Notes: generated by a model not told the origin, from the letters alone. A stretch of 64,000 nucleotides of DNA from Blautia sp. XA-2221 (GCF_028767025.1 NZ_JAJQXX010000004.1:175293-239292); one strand, 5' to 3'; positions 28,599-38,440 are shown, numbered from the stretch's first letter. Translations and numbers: made by a program.

Positions 28599-28980
28599 CT
28601 TTTTCCCTCCCGGTAAAGTTTTATTTTCTGTTTCATGTCTGTAAAGGAGCAAATATCCAATTCTTCACAGACAACTCTGGCATATACATACACCCAAAAT
28701 ATTCAAGCTTCTATATGAGCTCTGCAAAAGCGTAATGAAACGCCCTGTTTATTTTCAATTTCCATACCTGCTGATTATCTTGATCATAAAAAAATTATAA
28801 CCTATGACAGATTTTTCCGGTAGTGAACACCGTCATTTTCTCATATGACAAATGTCACTTTCTTCTTTTCCTCCTTTGTTTTCTTTGCCCCGGTCACAGT
28901 TTTGTATTATACTGAAACCATCTGAAACACAGGAGCCGCAAGGAGCCTTATCAGAAATAACAATCAGGAGAGGAACTGTC

Positions 28981-30156
28981 ATGGGCCATCTTGAAAATAC
29001 AGGATTACTTATCTTATCAGGTTTCTTTTTTCTGTTTTTTCAGAAACCAGATGAAGCGTTTATCTGCGCTTTCCTTCTGTGTGTGGGAATCTGCTGCGCA
29101 GGCTATTTCTCAGTATCAAAAAAACTTCATCTTTTTCTGTGCGCAGCTTTTATGACAGCAGCGCTTGCAGTCCCTGAAATGTCTGCATTTTTTCCTGCAG
29201 TATTTTATATTCTGATCCAGGATCATTTTTATCTTCCTGCCCTTGCAGGAGGTTTCCTTTACCTTTATGTGATCCGGATAATGAACTCAGATATTTTTAT
29301 TTTTTCTTTCTGGGGCATCCTGTTTTTTATTGTGGCATTTTTCCTCCAACGCCGCACCGAAGCCGAAGAAAAACTCAGGCAGGATTTTATGAAACTCCGG
29401 GATGACAGTACAGAAAAAAATATGCTTCTGAAAGAAAAAAATCATATGCTTGCAGAAAAACAGAATTATGAAATATATACAGCCACTTTAAAAGAGCGGA
29501 ACCGCATTTCCAGAGAAATCCATGACAATGTAGGACATCTTTTATCCCGTTCTATTCTGATCACAGGAGCCGCAAAAGCAGTCAGCACCTCTGAGGCAGT
29601 TTCTCCCCTTCTGGACAGTCTGGATATTTCTCTTAATCAGGCAATGACCAGTATCCGGACAAGTGTCCACGATCTTCATGATGAATCTGTCAATCTCAGA
29701 GAATCTGTAGAAGATCTGATCTCAGAATTTCATTTTTGTCCTGTTGCTCTGGATTATGATATGGGACTTGAAATTCCCCGTGAGATCAAATACTGCTTTA
29801 TCAGTATTATAAAAGAAGCGCTGTCCAATATGGCAAGGCACAGCAATGCCACCAGCGCATATATTGTCATGCGTGAACATCCTGCCCTGTATCAGCTTTG
29901 TATAGAGGATAATGGAAACCTTCCAACACCTTCCTGTAGCTTTCAGAGTTCTTCCGCAAATAAAACATCAGGTTCTTTTTTCGGGAATTCTTTTTCTCAA
30001 CAGGCTGCAGAAGCGGATAACTTTTCTGCACAAAACAGAGGAATGGGCCTTTCCAATATCCATGACAGACTTGTCCCTTTACATGGAACTCTCCAGATCA
30101 CCACAGATCATGGATTCCGTATTTTTATTATCATTCCAAAAGAACAGGAGAATTAA
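28981..30156 (+). CDS. Sensor histidine kinase, NarX/DesK-like (HisKA_3)
   Basis: A 391-residue kinase with about five N-terminal membrane helices and almost no extracytoplasmic domain, a coiled coil (~125-165), the HisKA_3 phospho-acceptor block RNRISREIHDNVGHLL and an HATPase domain ending in RGMGLSNI. The ATG at 28981 follows AGGAGAGG; the open frame extends upstream without a site. It lies 3 bp before its response regulator gene and diverges from the ABC exporter operon. Kinases of this form often sense membrane-active antibiotics, which is inference here. Confidence 0.88.
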   Translation: MGHLENTGLLILSGFFFLFFQKPDEAFICAFLLCVGICCAGYFSVSKKLHLFLCAAFMTAALAVPEMSAFFPAVFYILIQDHFYLPALAGGFLYLYVIRIMNSDIFIFSFWGILFFIVAFFLQRRTEAEEKLRQDFMKLRDDSTEKNMLLKEKNHMLAEKQNYEIYTATLKERNRISREIHDNVGHLLSRSILITGAAKAVSTSEAVSPLLDSLDISLNQAMTSIRTSVHDLHDESVNLRESVEDLISEFHFCPVALDYDMGLEIPREIKYCFISIIKEALSNMARHSNATSAYIVMREHPALYQLCIEDNGNLPTPSCSFQSSSANKTSGSFFGNSFSQQAAEADNFSAQNRGMGLSNIHDRLVPLHGTLQITTDHGFRIFIIIPKEQEN

Positions 30157-30159
30157 CCT

Positions 30160-30780
30160 ATGAACATTGTGATCGCAGATGATGATATGTTTGTTTCCGG
30201 CGCATTAAAAACCATTCTGGAAGCCAGTGGAAAAATCACTGTAGCTGCCACAGGATCAGATGGGACAGAAGCTGTAGATTTATACAGAATCCATCAGCCG
30301 GACGTGCTTCTCATGGATATCCGTATGAAAGAAAAAAGCGGACTGGATGCGTCCGCTGAAATACTGAAGGAATTTCCTGATGCAAAAATCCTTCTTCTTA
30401 CTACTTTTTCTGATGATGAATATATTGTAAAAGCTCTGAAGCTTGGCGCAAAAGGCTATCTTCTGAAACAGGATTATGCAAGCATCCTGCCGGCTCTTGA
30501 AGCTGTCCATTCCGGTCAGACTGTTTTTGGCACGGAGATCATGTCCAGAATACCGGAGCTTATTCAAACCGGTTCTGCTTTTCATTATGAGGACTATGAT
30601 ATCAGTGAACGGGAATTTGAAATTATCCGCCTTATTGCAGACGGTCTCAGCAACAAAGAGATTGCTTCCCGTCTTTTTTTAAGCGAAGGAACCGTCCGTA
30701 ATTATCTCAGCTCTATTCTGGATAAACTGCAGCTGAGAGATCGGACTCAGGTTGCTGTTTTTTACTACAGGCACAAATAA
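30160..30780 (+). CDS. Response regulator, NarL/LuxR type
   Basis: A 206-residue regulator. Receiver domain with acidic ADDD (6-9), phospho-acceptor Asp in LLMDIRM (about 53) and Lys in YLLKQD. LuxR-type helix-turn-helix at the C terminus (GLSNKEIASRLFLSEGTVRNYL). Partner of the kinase encoded 3 bp upstream. Its likely target is the divergent ABC exporter. Confidence 0.92.
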   Translation: MNIVIADDDMFVSGALKTILEASGKITVAATGSDGTEAVDLYRIHQPDVLLMDIRMKEKSGLDASAEILKEFPDAKILLLTTFSDDEYIVKALKLGAKGYLLKQDYASILPALEAVHSGQTVFGTEIMSRIPELIQTGSAFHYEDYDISEREFEIIRLIADGLSNKEIASRLFLSEGTVRNYLSSILDKLQLRDRTQVAVFYYRHK

Positions 30781-30782
30781 TT

Positions 30783-31814
30783 TTACCATAAATGCATCAG
30801 ATGCTGCATGATAAGTGTTACTGCCGTAATTCCGATCCAGCAGGACAAGCCCAGCAAAATTGGCTGTTTGCCGCTTTTTATCAGCTTTACAATATCTGTA
30901 TGAAATCCAATGGCTCCCATTGCCATTATAATAAAGAATTTAGACAGCTCTTTAAAAGGAACAAACACAGAGGCAGGAACTCCAAATCCTGAAGCTACGG
31001 TTGTGATCAGACTGGCCCCTATAAAAAACAGTATGAAGAATGGAAAAACCTGTTTCAGCGATATTTTATTTCCATTGTCCTGCTCTGCTTTTCTTGCCTT
31101 TCTGATTCCCAGAAAAAGAGTAATAGGAATGATCGCCAGTGTCCTTGTAAGCTTTACGGTTACTGCTTTGTCCAGTGTCTGATGCCCCAGATGATACATA
31201 CTGTCCCAGGTAGATGCAGCTGCAGTTACTGATGAAGTGTCATTTACTGCAGTTCCGGCAAAAAGTCCAAACGTATCTCCTGATGTAGTAGAGAATCCAA
31301 GGGCGGTACCAAGAGCCGGAAAAATAAGTGCTGCCAGTATATTAAAAAGAAAAATAACTGAAATCGCCTGTGCAACGTCTTCCTCATCTGCCTCAATAAC
31401 CGGCGCTGTTGCCGCAATGGCAGAACCTCCGCAGATAGATGAGCCTACCCCGATCAGCGTTGCTGTATTTTCATCCATTCCTGATTTCCGGTAAAATACC
31501 CAGGCAATCACAAGAGAAGTCGTAATCGTACATATAATAACCGGAAGCGACTGCTTGCCCGTTTCCATGACAACTTCCAGATTCATCCCAAAGCCCAGGA
31601 GAACCACTGCATACTGCAGTATTTTTTTTGACGTATATTTAATACCTGACTGCCAGCTGTCTTTACCTCTTATAAGCGGCGCAAAAAGCATACCTCCGAT
31701 GATGGCAAAAACCGGTCCTCCGATAATCGGAAAAAGCTTTCCCAACAGACTTGCAGGAATCGCCAACGCCAGGCATACCAGAATTCCTTTTCCGTTTTCT
31801 GACAAAAATTTCAT
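30783..31814 (-). CDS. YeiH-family putative sulfate exporter
   Basis: A 343-residue membrane protein with about ten helices, of the YeiH/UPF0324 family. Conserved [18 protein letters not shown] and [17 protein letters not shown] are present. The ATG at 31814 follows GGAGG; the open frame upstream merely overlaps the flavoprotein gene. The flavoprotein ends 17 bp before this start, so the two form an operon. YeiH proteins are often next to CysB-like LysR regulators, as here (32873), but their transport activity is not firmly shown. Confidence 0.85.
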   Translation of the reverse strand: MKFLSENGKGILVCLALAIPASLLGKLFPIIGGPVFAIIGGMLFAPLIRGKDSWQSGIKYTSKKILQYAVVLLGFGMNLEVVMETGKQSLPVIICTITTSLVIAWVFYRKSGMDENTATLIGVGSSICGGSAIAATAPVIEADEEDVAQAISVIFLFNILAALIFPALGTALGFSTTSGDTFGLFAGTAVNDTSSVTAAASTWDSMYHLGHQTLDKAVTVKLTRTLAIIPITLFLGIRKARKAEQDNGNKISLKQVFPFFILFFIGASLITTVASGFGVPASVFVPFKELSKFFIIMAMGAIGFHTDIVKLIKSGKQPILLGLSCWIGITAVTLIMQHLMHLW

Positions 31815-31830
31815 TTTCTTCCTCCCCTGT

Positions 31831-32727
31831 TTATACTGCGGCATGAATAGCTGCCAGTGTTCCTTCTGCAACTGCTGTTGATACCTGACGCACATTTTTC
31901 TTACGAATATCTCCTGCCGCATAAACTCCCGGAATTTCTGTTTCCATATTTTCATCCGTAACAATAAATCCCTGTTCCAGCTTCAGTTCCTGATAAAGTT
32001 CTGTATTTGGAACAGCACCTGCATACACAAAAATCCCACATCCCGGATCCGCAATGGTTTCTATCGCTCCAGTTCTTTCATCTGCAATCTCCAGTGATTC
32101 CACTCTGTCCGCTCCATATACTGCATGAAGTCTGGAATGAAGTATGAGCTTGATATTTCCGGTTTTCGCAATCTTTTCTCTGAACTCTGCAATACATCCC
32201 AATGTTTCTTCAAAATGTATGATATTCACATGTGCTGCATATTTTGCCAGAAATAACGCTTCTTTTACCGCTCCGTCTGCCCCGCCTACTACATACACAT
32301 TTTTTCCACGGTACATTTCCGCATCTCTGGCTGCATTCATGCCAATTCCTTTGCCATAAAGTTCTGCTTCCCCGGGGATTCCCAGTTTTCTGGGAGTTGT
32401 TCCATTTGCGAGGATCACCTTCGCAGCTCTGTAATGATTTTTATCTGTTATAATTTCTTTTATTTTTCCGCCAAGCTCTGTTCTTTCCACTTTCTCATAT
32501 GCAAACTCCACACCGGCCTGCTGCGCCTGGTTTTTTAACCTTTCCGCAAATGTTTCTCCTGTTTCTCCGTCAATGATACCTGCATAGTGAGTTACTGTAG
32601 AAACCTTTCCGATCATTCCTCCCACCTGATCTTTTTCAATAATCAGCGTTTTTCTGCCTCTGCTTACTGCATAAATTCCTGCGCTGATCCCTGCCGGTCC
32701 TGCTCCGATAATAATGATATCATACAT
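31831..32727 (-). CDS. Thioredoxin-reductase-like flavoprotein lacking the redox CxxC
   Basis: A 298-residue FAD/NAD(P) oxidoreductase. FAD motif [10 protein letters not shown] at 8-17, FAD contact GDIR near the C terminus and a second dinucleotide fold [12 protein letters not shown] (~148-160). Where thioredoxin reductases have CATCD this protein has NAARD (131-135), so no dithiol can reduce thioredoxin directly. It may be a ferredoxin/flavodoxin-type or disulfide/sulfur reductase. Co-transcribed with the YeiH-like carrier gene and divergent from a LysR gene. Confidence 0.8.
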   Translation of the reverse strand: MYDIIIIGAGPAGISAGIYAVSRGRKTLIIEKDQVGGMIGKVSTVTHYAGIIDGETGETFAERLKNQAQQAGVEFAYEKVERTELGGKIKEIITDKNHYRAAKVILANGTTPRKLGIPGEAELYGKGIGMNAARDAEMYRGKNVYVVGGADGAVKEALFLAKYAAHVNIIHFEETLGCIAEFREKIAKTGNIKLILHSRLHAVYGADRVESLEIADERTGAIETIADPGCGIFVYAGAVPNTELYQELKLEQGFIVTDENMETEIPGVYAAGDIRKKNVRQVSTAVAEGTLAAIHAAV

Positions 32728-32811
32728 AATTTTTCCTCCTGATCCTGCGTGTTTTTGTTCTGAAACTACTATATAAGATTCAATTCATTTTGTAAAATTA
32801 TATATATTGAT

Positions 32812-32838
32812 ATAATCATAATTTTTTGTTATGATTAT
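32812..32838. promoter_or_regulatory. Probable LysR operator
   Basis: ATAATCATAA-ttttttg-TTATGATTAT, a perfect 10-bp inverted repeat with 7-bp spacer, centred in the divergent gap and 35 bp before the LysR start. It contains the T-N11-A geometry of LysR sites. Confidence 0.65.
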
Positions 32839-32872
32839 GGCAGGTTAAATATATCCGTACAGGAGGTACACT

Positions 32873-33763
32873 ATGCTGGATTTCAGAATGGAAACCTTTT
32901 TAAAAGTATGCGAATACATGAATTTTACTCATGCTGCACAGGCTCTCAGCCTTACCCAGCCTGCTGTTTCCCAGCACATAAAATTCCTGGAGGAGAAATA
33001 TAACGCGCCCTTATTTATCCGTGATAAAAAGAAGCTCATTCTCACTCCGGCAGGGGAAATCCTCCGCACTGCACTGGAAACTATGAGAAATGATGAAAAC
33101 ACTTTGAAAAAACGTATCACCGAAAGCATGCATGCAAAAAAAATACTTACCTTTGGTGTTACTATGACAATCGGAGAATACACCCTTGTTCCTGCTCTTG
33201 CGGAATTTATCAAGGCGCACCCTGATACAGACTTTCAGATCCGTTATGGAAATACTCAGACACTTCTATCCTGCCTCTGTGAAGGAACCATAGATTTTGC
33301 TGTTGTAGAAGGATTTTTTAAGGCTGATAACTACAACACGCGCATTTACCGGACAGAAGAATATATTGCAGTGGCGTCCAGCAGTCACGAATTTAAAAAC
33401 CCAGTAAAAACACTTCGCGATCTTACTTCTGAACGGCTGCTTATCCGTGAACACGGTTCCGGAACGCTAGCAATATTTACCCGCACTCTGGCTCTGAAAA
33501 ATATGTCTGTACACGATTTCAGCAGCATTGTAGAAGTGGGAAATATCCATACTATTGTCAGTCTTCTGTGCCAGGACTGCGGTATTTCCTTTCTTTATAA
33601 GTCAGCAGTAGAACAGGAAATAAAAAACGGAACCCTGACACAGATTCCGCTTTCTGACTTTATGGTTATGCACGATTTTACATTTCTCTGGAACAAAGAC
33701 AGCATCTTTTCAGAAGAATATGACATTATCCTGAAAGAACTTCTGTCTTATGAACATCCCTGA
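32873..33763 (+). CDS. LysR-family transcriptional regulator (CysL/YwfK-like)
   Basis: A 296-residue regulator. N-terminal winged helix-turn-helix (AAQALSLTQPAVSQHIKFLE, ~20-40) and a C-terminal two-lobed effector domain. AGGAGG before the ATG. It diverges from the flavoprotein/YeiH pair over a perfect inverted repeat and probably controls it. A sulfur-related effector is suggested by the YeiH partner but not visible in the sequence. Confidence 0.88.
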   Translation: MLDFRMETFLKVCEYMNFTHAAQALSLTQPAVSQHIKFLEEKYNAPLFIRDKKKLILTPAGEILRTALETMRNDENTLKKRITESMHAKKILTFGVTMTIGEYTLVPALAEFIKAHPDTDFQIRYGNTQTLLSCLCEGTIDFAVVEGFFKADNYNTRIYRTEEYIAVASSSHEFKNPVKTLRDLTSERLLIREHGSGTLAIFTRTLALKNMSVHDFSSIVEVGNIHTIVSLLCQDCGISFLYKSAVEQEIKNGTLTQIPLSDFMVMHDFTFLWNKDSIFSEEYDIILKELLSYEHP

Positions 33764-33767
33764 GCTA

Positions 33768-33986
33768 TCAGTCGCCCATAAGAACTTCGCCGATCATCTC
33801 TGCTGCGTCCTCCAATGCGTCCAGAGCCTCTGTAAGAGCATCCATTCCGGCGCTGTCTGTCTCTGTTTCTTCAGATACGGACAGCAGCTCTGCCAGCTCA
33901 TCTTTTACTGTATCCAGCTGGTTCAAAATATTCTGAAGTGTTTTGTTTTTCTCGACTGTTGCATTCATATTGATTAATTTTCCCAT
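33768..33986 (-). CDS. Small acidic hypothetical protein
   Basis: A 72-residue, very acidic, probably all-helical protein with Leu/Ala-rich heptads. ATG preceded by AGAGGAA. Its stop is 4 bp from the convergent LysR stop. It is 74 bp downstream of the interrupted small gene at 34061-34474, likely in the same unit. I do not recognise the family. Confidence 0.55.
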   Translation of the reverse strand: MGKLINMNATVEKNKTLQNILNQLDTVKDELAELLSVSEETETDSAGMDALTEALDALEDAAEMIGEVLMGD

Positions 33987-34060
33987 TTTGTTATTCCTCT
34001 CCGTTTCTTTATAGTAAATCCATTAAAAATATAATTTTCAACTGTTCATAATTTTGGGGT

Positions 34061-34474
34061 CTATCTATGTTCCAATTCCCTGATAACTGCCTGTACATGC
34101 CAAACTGCTTTTTCTACATTTTCGTAAGTTCTGTGAATCTGCTCCTGTACCATCCATTCCACTATAAAACTATCCAAAAACATATCCGCAAAGGAAAGAA
34201 AATCACTTACATCAAAAGACAGATTGCAGGAAATACTTATGTCTCTTAGTTCCCGGCTGAAACTTTCCAGTTCAGATTTTGCCTCCTCCATGTCCCATTT
34301 TGCCTGTTCCATACAGGAGTGTTTTCCTATGGTAGTAATGATTCCTCATCCGAGCATATCCCATGTTCCCCAGTTTTTGGCTTTTTTCAGATGATCCCTT
34401 GCTTTTTTCAGACTGTTCAGAGTCCTATATCCTGCATCCACAGCCTCCTGTTTTTCCCTATCATAATTATTCAT
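34061..34474 (-). pseudogene. Small helical protein gene with one in-frame stop
   Basis: A 137-codon frame opens at ATG 34474 (TGAGGAAAA upstream) and runs to 34061 with a single TGA at codon 43 (34346-34348). The sequence around it (WDMLG, stop, GIITTIGKHS) continues in the same frame. That matches my recollection of a Lachnospiraceae small-protein family with a Gly-Gly run at this point, so GGA probably became TGA. The C-terminal 83 residues could restart at ATG 34312. It could be a fresh pseudogene, a sequencing error or a recoded stop. Function unknown; helical and charged. Confidence 0.65.
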
Positions 34475-34582
34475 ATATTTTCCTCATTCAGAATGTCAGC
34501 TCTAATTCCTCATGGATACATTTTCATCTGCTTTACGACAAATGTTCCTGCCATTCATATTTTTCCCCATAGACTGCCATAT

Positions 34583-35635
34583 CTATTGTATGGTTTCCAC
34601 ATCTACCTTACGGTTTCTGCCCTCTGTTTTCCAGATCATCAGGTGAATTTTATATTCCACCGAATCTTTTGCATACAAAAAAGGTTCTTCCTTCAGTATA
34701 TCCACCTGTTTTCCGGAACTCTCCAGTTCCTTTTTTCTCAGTTCTGCTCTTTTCTGTATACTTCGGATTCTTATTTTCTCTTTTGTGTTCTCTTCCTGTA
34801 CACCTCCCTCTTTTTTATTTGCCGAAAAACTCTCCTGATCCTGGTTTTCTGTCCCAAACTGCCGCTCCTGGTATACAGCTGCCGCATCAGAAATTTTCCT
34901 GTTAATAAGATCTACAATCTCTGTGTGCTTTACCCGGTGCAGCATACGGGCAATCTTCCTTGCGACCGTCCTTCCCGGAAAATAAGAATACATTTTCAGC
35001 CATCTGATAAGACTCCTGTCACCTGCCTCTTCTGCCAGTTTCATCATTTCATTGAGGGCTTCTTCAGATACCTTCCATTTCGGATAAGAAGGTACAATAT
35101 ATTTTTCTGATACTGCAGGATAACAGCAAAAATTTAACGGAGGAAATTCTGCCAGATAAGAAAGTCGCTCTTCCTCTTCCGTGCAAAATTCCTTTCCAAG
35201 ATATTCTCTTTTATCCCTTAAAATAGCAATACGATATTCCAGCTGTCTCAGATATTCATACCCTTTTACCCAGAAATGGCCCGTTTTGCCATAATTAAAA
35301 AGATGGGTTTCCAACTCTAAATTTCTGAAAAAAACAGTAAAAACAGAATCCCCCTGATGCACGATCAATATATACTGATTTCCCTTTTTTTCAAGATCAG
35401 CTCTTATTTCCCCCTCAAACTCAGGTTCATAAGTACCTGTCAGCCTTGCCTGCCGAAAAACCAAAAAGCTTTCCACCGCATCATTCATAAGATAAATCAG
35501 GTAAATATCTTCCCTGTCTGATGTTTCCGGCAAAACAAGCTCAAATACTCCCTGAGCTATCAGCAGCTTCAGTTTTTCATATTCTCCCTTAAATGGAATT
35601 GTTATCTCTGTTTCTATATTGTTTTTAACTTTCAT
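34583..35635 (-). CDS. Hypothetical protein (possibly DUF3878)
   Basis: About 350 residues. An N-terminal mixed alpha/beta part (~1-170) contains YLIYLMNDAVESFLVFRQARL. A helical middle and a highly charged Lys/Glu-rich coiled tail (~240-330) follow. I chose ATG 35635 with AGGAAC before it over the TTG at 35680. It is the probable first gene of the unit leading to 34474 and 33986. The resemblance to DUF3878 is from memory and weak. No signal peptide or membrane helix is seen, so it is cytoplasmic. Confidence 0.6.
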   Translation of the reverse strand: MKVKNNIETEITIPFKGEYEKLKLLIAQGVFELVLPETSDREDIYLIYLMNDAVESFLVFRQARLTGTYEPEFEGEIRADLEKKGNQYILIVHQGDSVFTVFFRNLELETHLFNYGKTGHFWVKGYEYLRQLEYRIAILRDKREYLGKEFCTEEEERLSYLAEFPPLNFCCYPAVSEKYIVPSYPKWKVSEEALNEMMKLAEEAGDRSLIRWLKMYSYFPGRTVARKIARMLHRVKHTEIVDLINRKISDAAAVYQERQFGTENQDQESFSANKKEGGVQEENTKEKIRIRSIQKRAELRKKELESSGKQVDILKEEPFLYAKDSVEYKIHLMIWKTEGRNRKVDVETIQ

Positions 35636-35925
35636 TACTTGTTCCTGTAGTTTCCTGTCTGTCAAAATTTTCCCCAACACTGTACCGCATATATTTAAAA
35701 ATAAACATATGGAAGCGTTATACCGTTTTCCGGAAATACCTGTTTGTAATTCTGTTAATAATATACCGCGGAACGCTCTGCCTGTCTATGACAGTTTCGC
35801 AAGTTATAAAAATTCTATAATATCCGAAAATCTAACTTTAATTCCATCCAAAATCATACTTCAAATTCTCCAGCATATTTTGTAAGGTATAACCAATTTT
35901 TTTGTAGACAAATTTATTTTTTATG

Positions 35926-35955
35926 TTAAAATTAAATTAGTTTTATTGCTATAAT
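35926..35955 (+). promoter_or_regulatory. Candidate promoter of the purine permease gene
   Basis: TTAAAA, 18 bp, TATAAT (35950-35955). The 382-bp divergent gap 35636-36017 otherwise holds a few short stems (AGCGTT/AACGCT; CTGTC-tat-GACAG at ~35790) but no riboswitch that I can recognise. Confidence 0.45.
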
Positions 35956-36017
35956 AATTAATTTTATGGAGGAACGAAAAAATTGTACAAAATCATTTGA
36001 AAAGGAGGATATCTATT

Positions 36018-37349
36018 ATGAAGAACGCTAAAAGCGCAGACATTTCCAACATTTACCGTCTGGATGGTCAGGTTCCTATTATGAAAGCGATCCCTTTTGG
36101 CCTTCAGCATATCCTGGCAATGTTTGTTGCCAATCTGACACCGATCACGATTATAGCCGCAGCAGGAGGGCTCAAACAGGCTGAAATTGCAATTCTTCTC
36201 CAAAACGCAATGTTTGTTGCCGGAATTGCAACGCTGATCCAGCTTTATCCTGTCTGGAAAATTGGTTCCCGTCTTCCTATTGTAATGGGAGTCAGCTTTA
36301 CCTTTGTAACTGTATTAAGTACGGTTGCCGCCAATTATGGATATCCTGCAGTTGTGGGAGCCGTTATGGTCGGCGGTATTATGGAAGGTACTCTGGGATT
36401 GCTGGCAAAATACTGGAAAAAAATTATTTCCCCGATCGTTGCCGCATCTGTTGTAACTGCCATTGGATTCTCTCTTTTTACTGTTGGTACCAGATCTTTC
36501 GGCGGAGGATACGCAGACGACTTTGGTTCTGCTCAGAACCTTATTCTTGGAACCATTACTCTTCTGGTATGCCTGATCTGGAATATAAAAGCAAAAGGAT
36601 ACTGGAAACAGCTTTCTGTTTTAGCCGGCTTGATCGTAGGTTATATTGTGGCTGTTTTTATGGGAAAAGTAGATCTCTCTGTTATATTCTCCGGAGGCAT
36701 CATCTCCTTCCCGAAAATCATGCCTTATGCGCCGGAATTCAACCCGGGAGCTATTTTCTCTGTTGCAATCATCTTCCTTGTATCTGCTGCTGAAACCATC
36801 GGTGATACTACAGCAATGGTTTCCGGAGGTCTGGATCGTGATATTACAACAGAAGAAATTTCAGGTTCTCTTGCCTGTGACGGATATGCCTCTGCAATTT
36901 CCTCTTGTTTAGGCTGTCCTCCTGTTACATCATTTTCCCAGAATGTAGGACTTATCAACATGACAAAAGTGGTAAACCGTTTCACTATCATGACCGGTGC
37001 TGTTTGCATGATCCTGGCCGGACTGCTTCCTCCTGTAGGAAACTTTTTTGCTTCCCTTCCAGATTCAGTCCTCGGCGGATGTACTATTATGATGTTTGGA
37101 ACTATCCTGACTTCCGGAATCCAGATGATAGCAAAAGCAGGCTTTACCCAGAGGAATATTACCATTGCCGCTCTTTCCCTTTCCATAGGTATTGGATTTA
37201 CCACAGCAAGTGAAATCGGTATCTGGCATATCTTCCCGGAAATACTGCAGTCTGTATTTTCTGCAAACGTAGTTGCTGTTGTATTTGTAATGGCAATTAT
37301 ATTAAACTTAATTCTCCCAAAAGATATGGAAATTAAGCACCTTCAGTAG
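36018..37349 (+). CDS. NCS2-family xanthine/uracil permease
   Basis: A 443-residue cytoplasmic-membrane nucleobase:proton symporter with about 12-14 helices. NCS2 hallmarks: FGLQHILAMF near the N terminus, SAAETIGDTTAMV (helix 8 substrate Glu) and the NVGLINMTKV block, which carries the NxGxxxxTxV signature. AAAGGAGG lies before the ATG at 36018. Residue pattern is closer to xanthine/urate (PbuX-like) than to uracil carriers, but specificity is uncertain. Fits the purine-salvage set of this region. Confidence 0.9.
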   Translation: MKNAKSADISNIYRLDGQVPIMKAIPFGLQHILAMFVANLTPITIIAAAGGLKQAEIAILLQNAMFVAGIATLIQLYPVWKIGSRLPIVMGVSFTFVTVLSTVAANYGYPAVVGAVMVGGIMEGTLGLLAKYWKKIISPIVAASVVTAIGFSLFTVGTRSFGGGYADDFGSAQNLILGTITLLVCLIWNIKAKGYWKQLSVLAGLIVGYIVAVFMGKVDLSVIFSGGIISFPKIMPYAPEFNPGAIFSVAIIFLVSAAETIGDTTAMVSGGLDRDITTEEISGSLACDGYASAISSCLGCPPVTSFSQNVGLINMTKVVNRFTIMTGAVCMILAGLLPPVGNFFASLPDSVLGGCTIMMFGTILTSGIQMIAKAGFTQRNITIAALSLSIGIGFTTASEIGIWHIFPEILQSVFSANVVAVVFVMAIILNLILPKDMEIKHLQ

Positions 37350-37403
37350 AAAATCATCTACATGAAACTATCATTCTTATACGTATTTATCCTCCATAAT
37401 CCG

Positions 37404-37433
37404 AACGGGCAGCCTTCTGAAGACTGCCCGTTT
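37404..37433 (+). terminator. Terminator of the purine permease gene
   Basis: AACGGGCAG...CTGCCCGTT, nine perfect pairs plus an inner CTTC/GAAG extension, ending in a short T run, 55 bp after the stop. Confidence 0.8.
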
Positions 37434-37588
37434 CCAATATATGATGAAGCATAAAATCAAGAACCAATCCCACTCTGTTTGATTGATTTTAAAACCCTTG
37501 CTATTTATTCCATGCAGCATTATTATGTAGAAATGAACCTAAAAAAATCCGTTAAGGTCCAATTTTTTATCTGTCAAAAAGAAAAATT

Positions 37589-37705
37589 ATGATCGACCAC
37601 GGAGCTGTTAATAAATATCTTACTCTGACCGGAGAAAAAATTGCCACTACGTTTGTCTGGATAATTGACATTGATGACAAAGTTACTGTTGAAAGAGATA
37701 AATAA
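37589..37705 (+). CDS. Possible small ORF or gene remnant (38 aa)
   Basis: ATG 37589 to TAA 37705 encodes 38 residues (starts MIDHGAVNKYL, ends VERDK) with ordinary amino-acid mix but no ribosome site. It directly precedes the tandem repeats. Probably the remains of a longer gene; no family recognised. Confidence 0.25.
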   Translation: MIDHGAVNKYLTLTGEKIATTFVWIIDIDDKVTVERDK

Positions 37706-37920
37706 AATATTGTATGAGAAAGAATCGTAAATTTAATAAGCAAAAATAAGATATTGAATGAGAAAAATCAATAAATCCAATGAACAAAAATAACTACTAA
37801 ATGAGAAAGATTAATGAATCCAATGAGCAAAATAAGATACTGATTGAAAAAGAACCATAAATCCAATAAGTAAAAATAGATACTGATTAAAAAAGAGCCA
37901 TAAATCCAAATAATCACAAA
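37704..37920 (+). repeat. Five degenerate ~44-bp tandem repeats
   Basis: Copies begin at 37704, 37748, 37792, 37834 and 37877. Each resembles AAGATACTGAATGAGAAAGA followed by a run like CATAAATCCAATAAGCAAAA. The unit is A/T rich and not a multiple of three throughout, so it is not an obvious coding repeat. It fills the gap before the next gene. Confidence 0.7.
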
Positions 37921-37962
37921 TATTTTTAAGATTGATATGATTTGATTTCGCTGGAGATTAAT

Positions 37963-38406
37963 ATGAAAAAAAAATTAGTTCCTTGTATAATATTTATTGT
38001 TATAGCAGTTTCAATTACAACAGTTATTTTCATGCTGTTTGGACAGAATGGCAATACAGCTGATGTCAATCGTGTAGTAGGTACTTCAGCATTGTATGAT
38101 AAAGAATTGATCAACAAAGCCTTTGATGCAGTAGAAACTAAATTTGCAACTGACTTCAAAGGCTGTACATTAACGGAATTACGCTATGACACAGAAGTAG
38201 AAACAGAATTTATTGCTGAAATGCAACAATACAAAGAGATAAATAAGCGAGATTTTATAATTGTATTGTCCAACTTTAAAACAGACTGGAGAGCCAGAGA
38301 TTTAGGCCTGATACCCAATGAAACTTACACAGACTGGAGTTGGAGTCTGGTACAAGTCGATGAGTGGCAGGGCTGGGAAGTTGTTGAGGGCGGCTGGGGA
38401 TATTGA
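37963..38406 (+). CDS. Hypothetical membrane-anchored or lipid-free exported protein
   Basis: 147 residues. A Lys-rich start and a hydrophobic helix (~5-28) act as signal anchor, followed by a small extracellular domain with FKGCTLTELRYD and DWSWSLVQVDEWQGWEVVEGGWGY at the end. The ATG at 37963 has GGAG seven bases before it. This shape is common for small secreted proteins in Lachnospiraceae. Function unknown. The next gene starts 34 bp later. Confidence 0.6.
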   Translation: MKKKLVPCIIFIVIAVSITTVIFMLFGQNGNTADVNRVVGTSALYDKELINKAFDAVETKFATDFKGCTLTELRYDTEVETEFIAEMQQYKEINKRDFIIVLSNFKTDWRARDLGLIPNETYTDWSWSLVQVDEWQGWEVVEGGWGY

Positions 38407-38440
38407 TAATCGTAACACCCCGGCAGAAGGAGTGGTAAAA

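Noticed and set aside
35700..35830. Possible purine riboswitch before the NCS2 permease
   Set aside because: CATATGG occurs, but the conserved loop partners and P1 pairing of purine riboswitches are missing.
37704..37920. CRISPR array
   Set aside because: Repeats are adjacent without spacers and diverge along their length; no cas genes.
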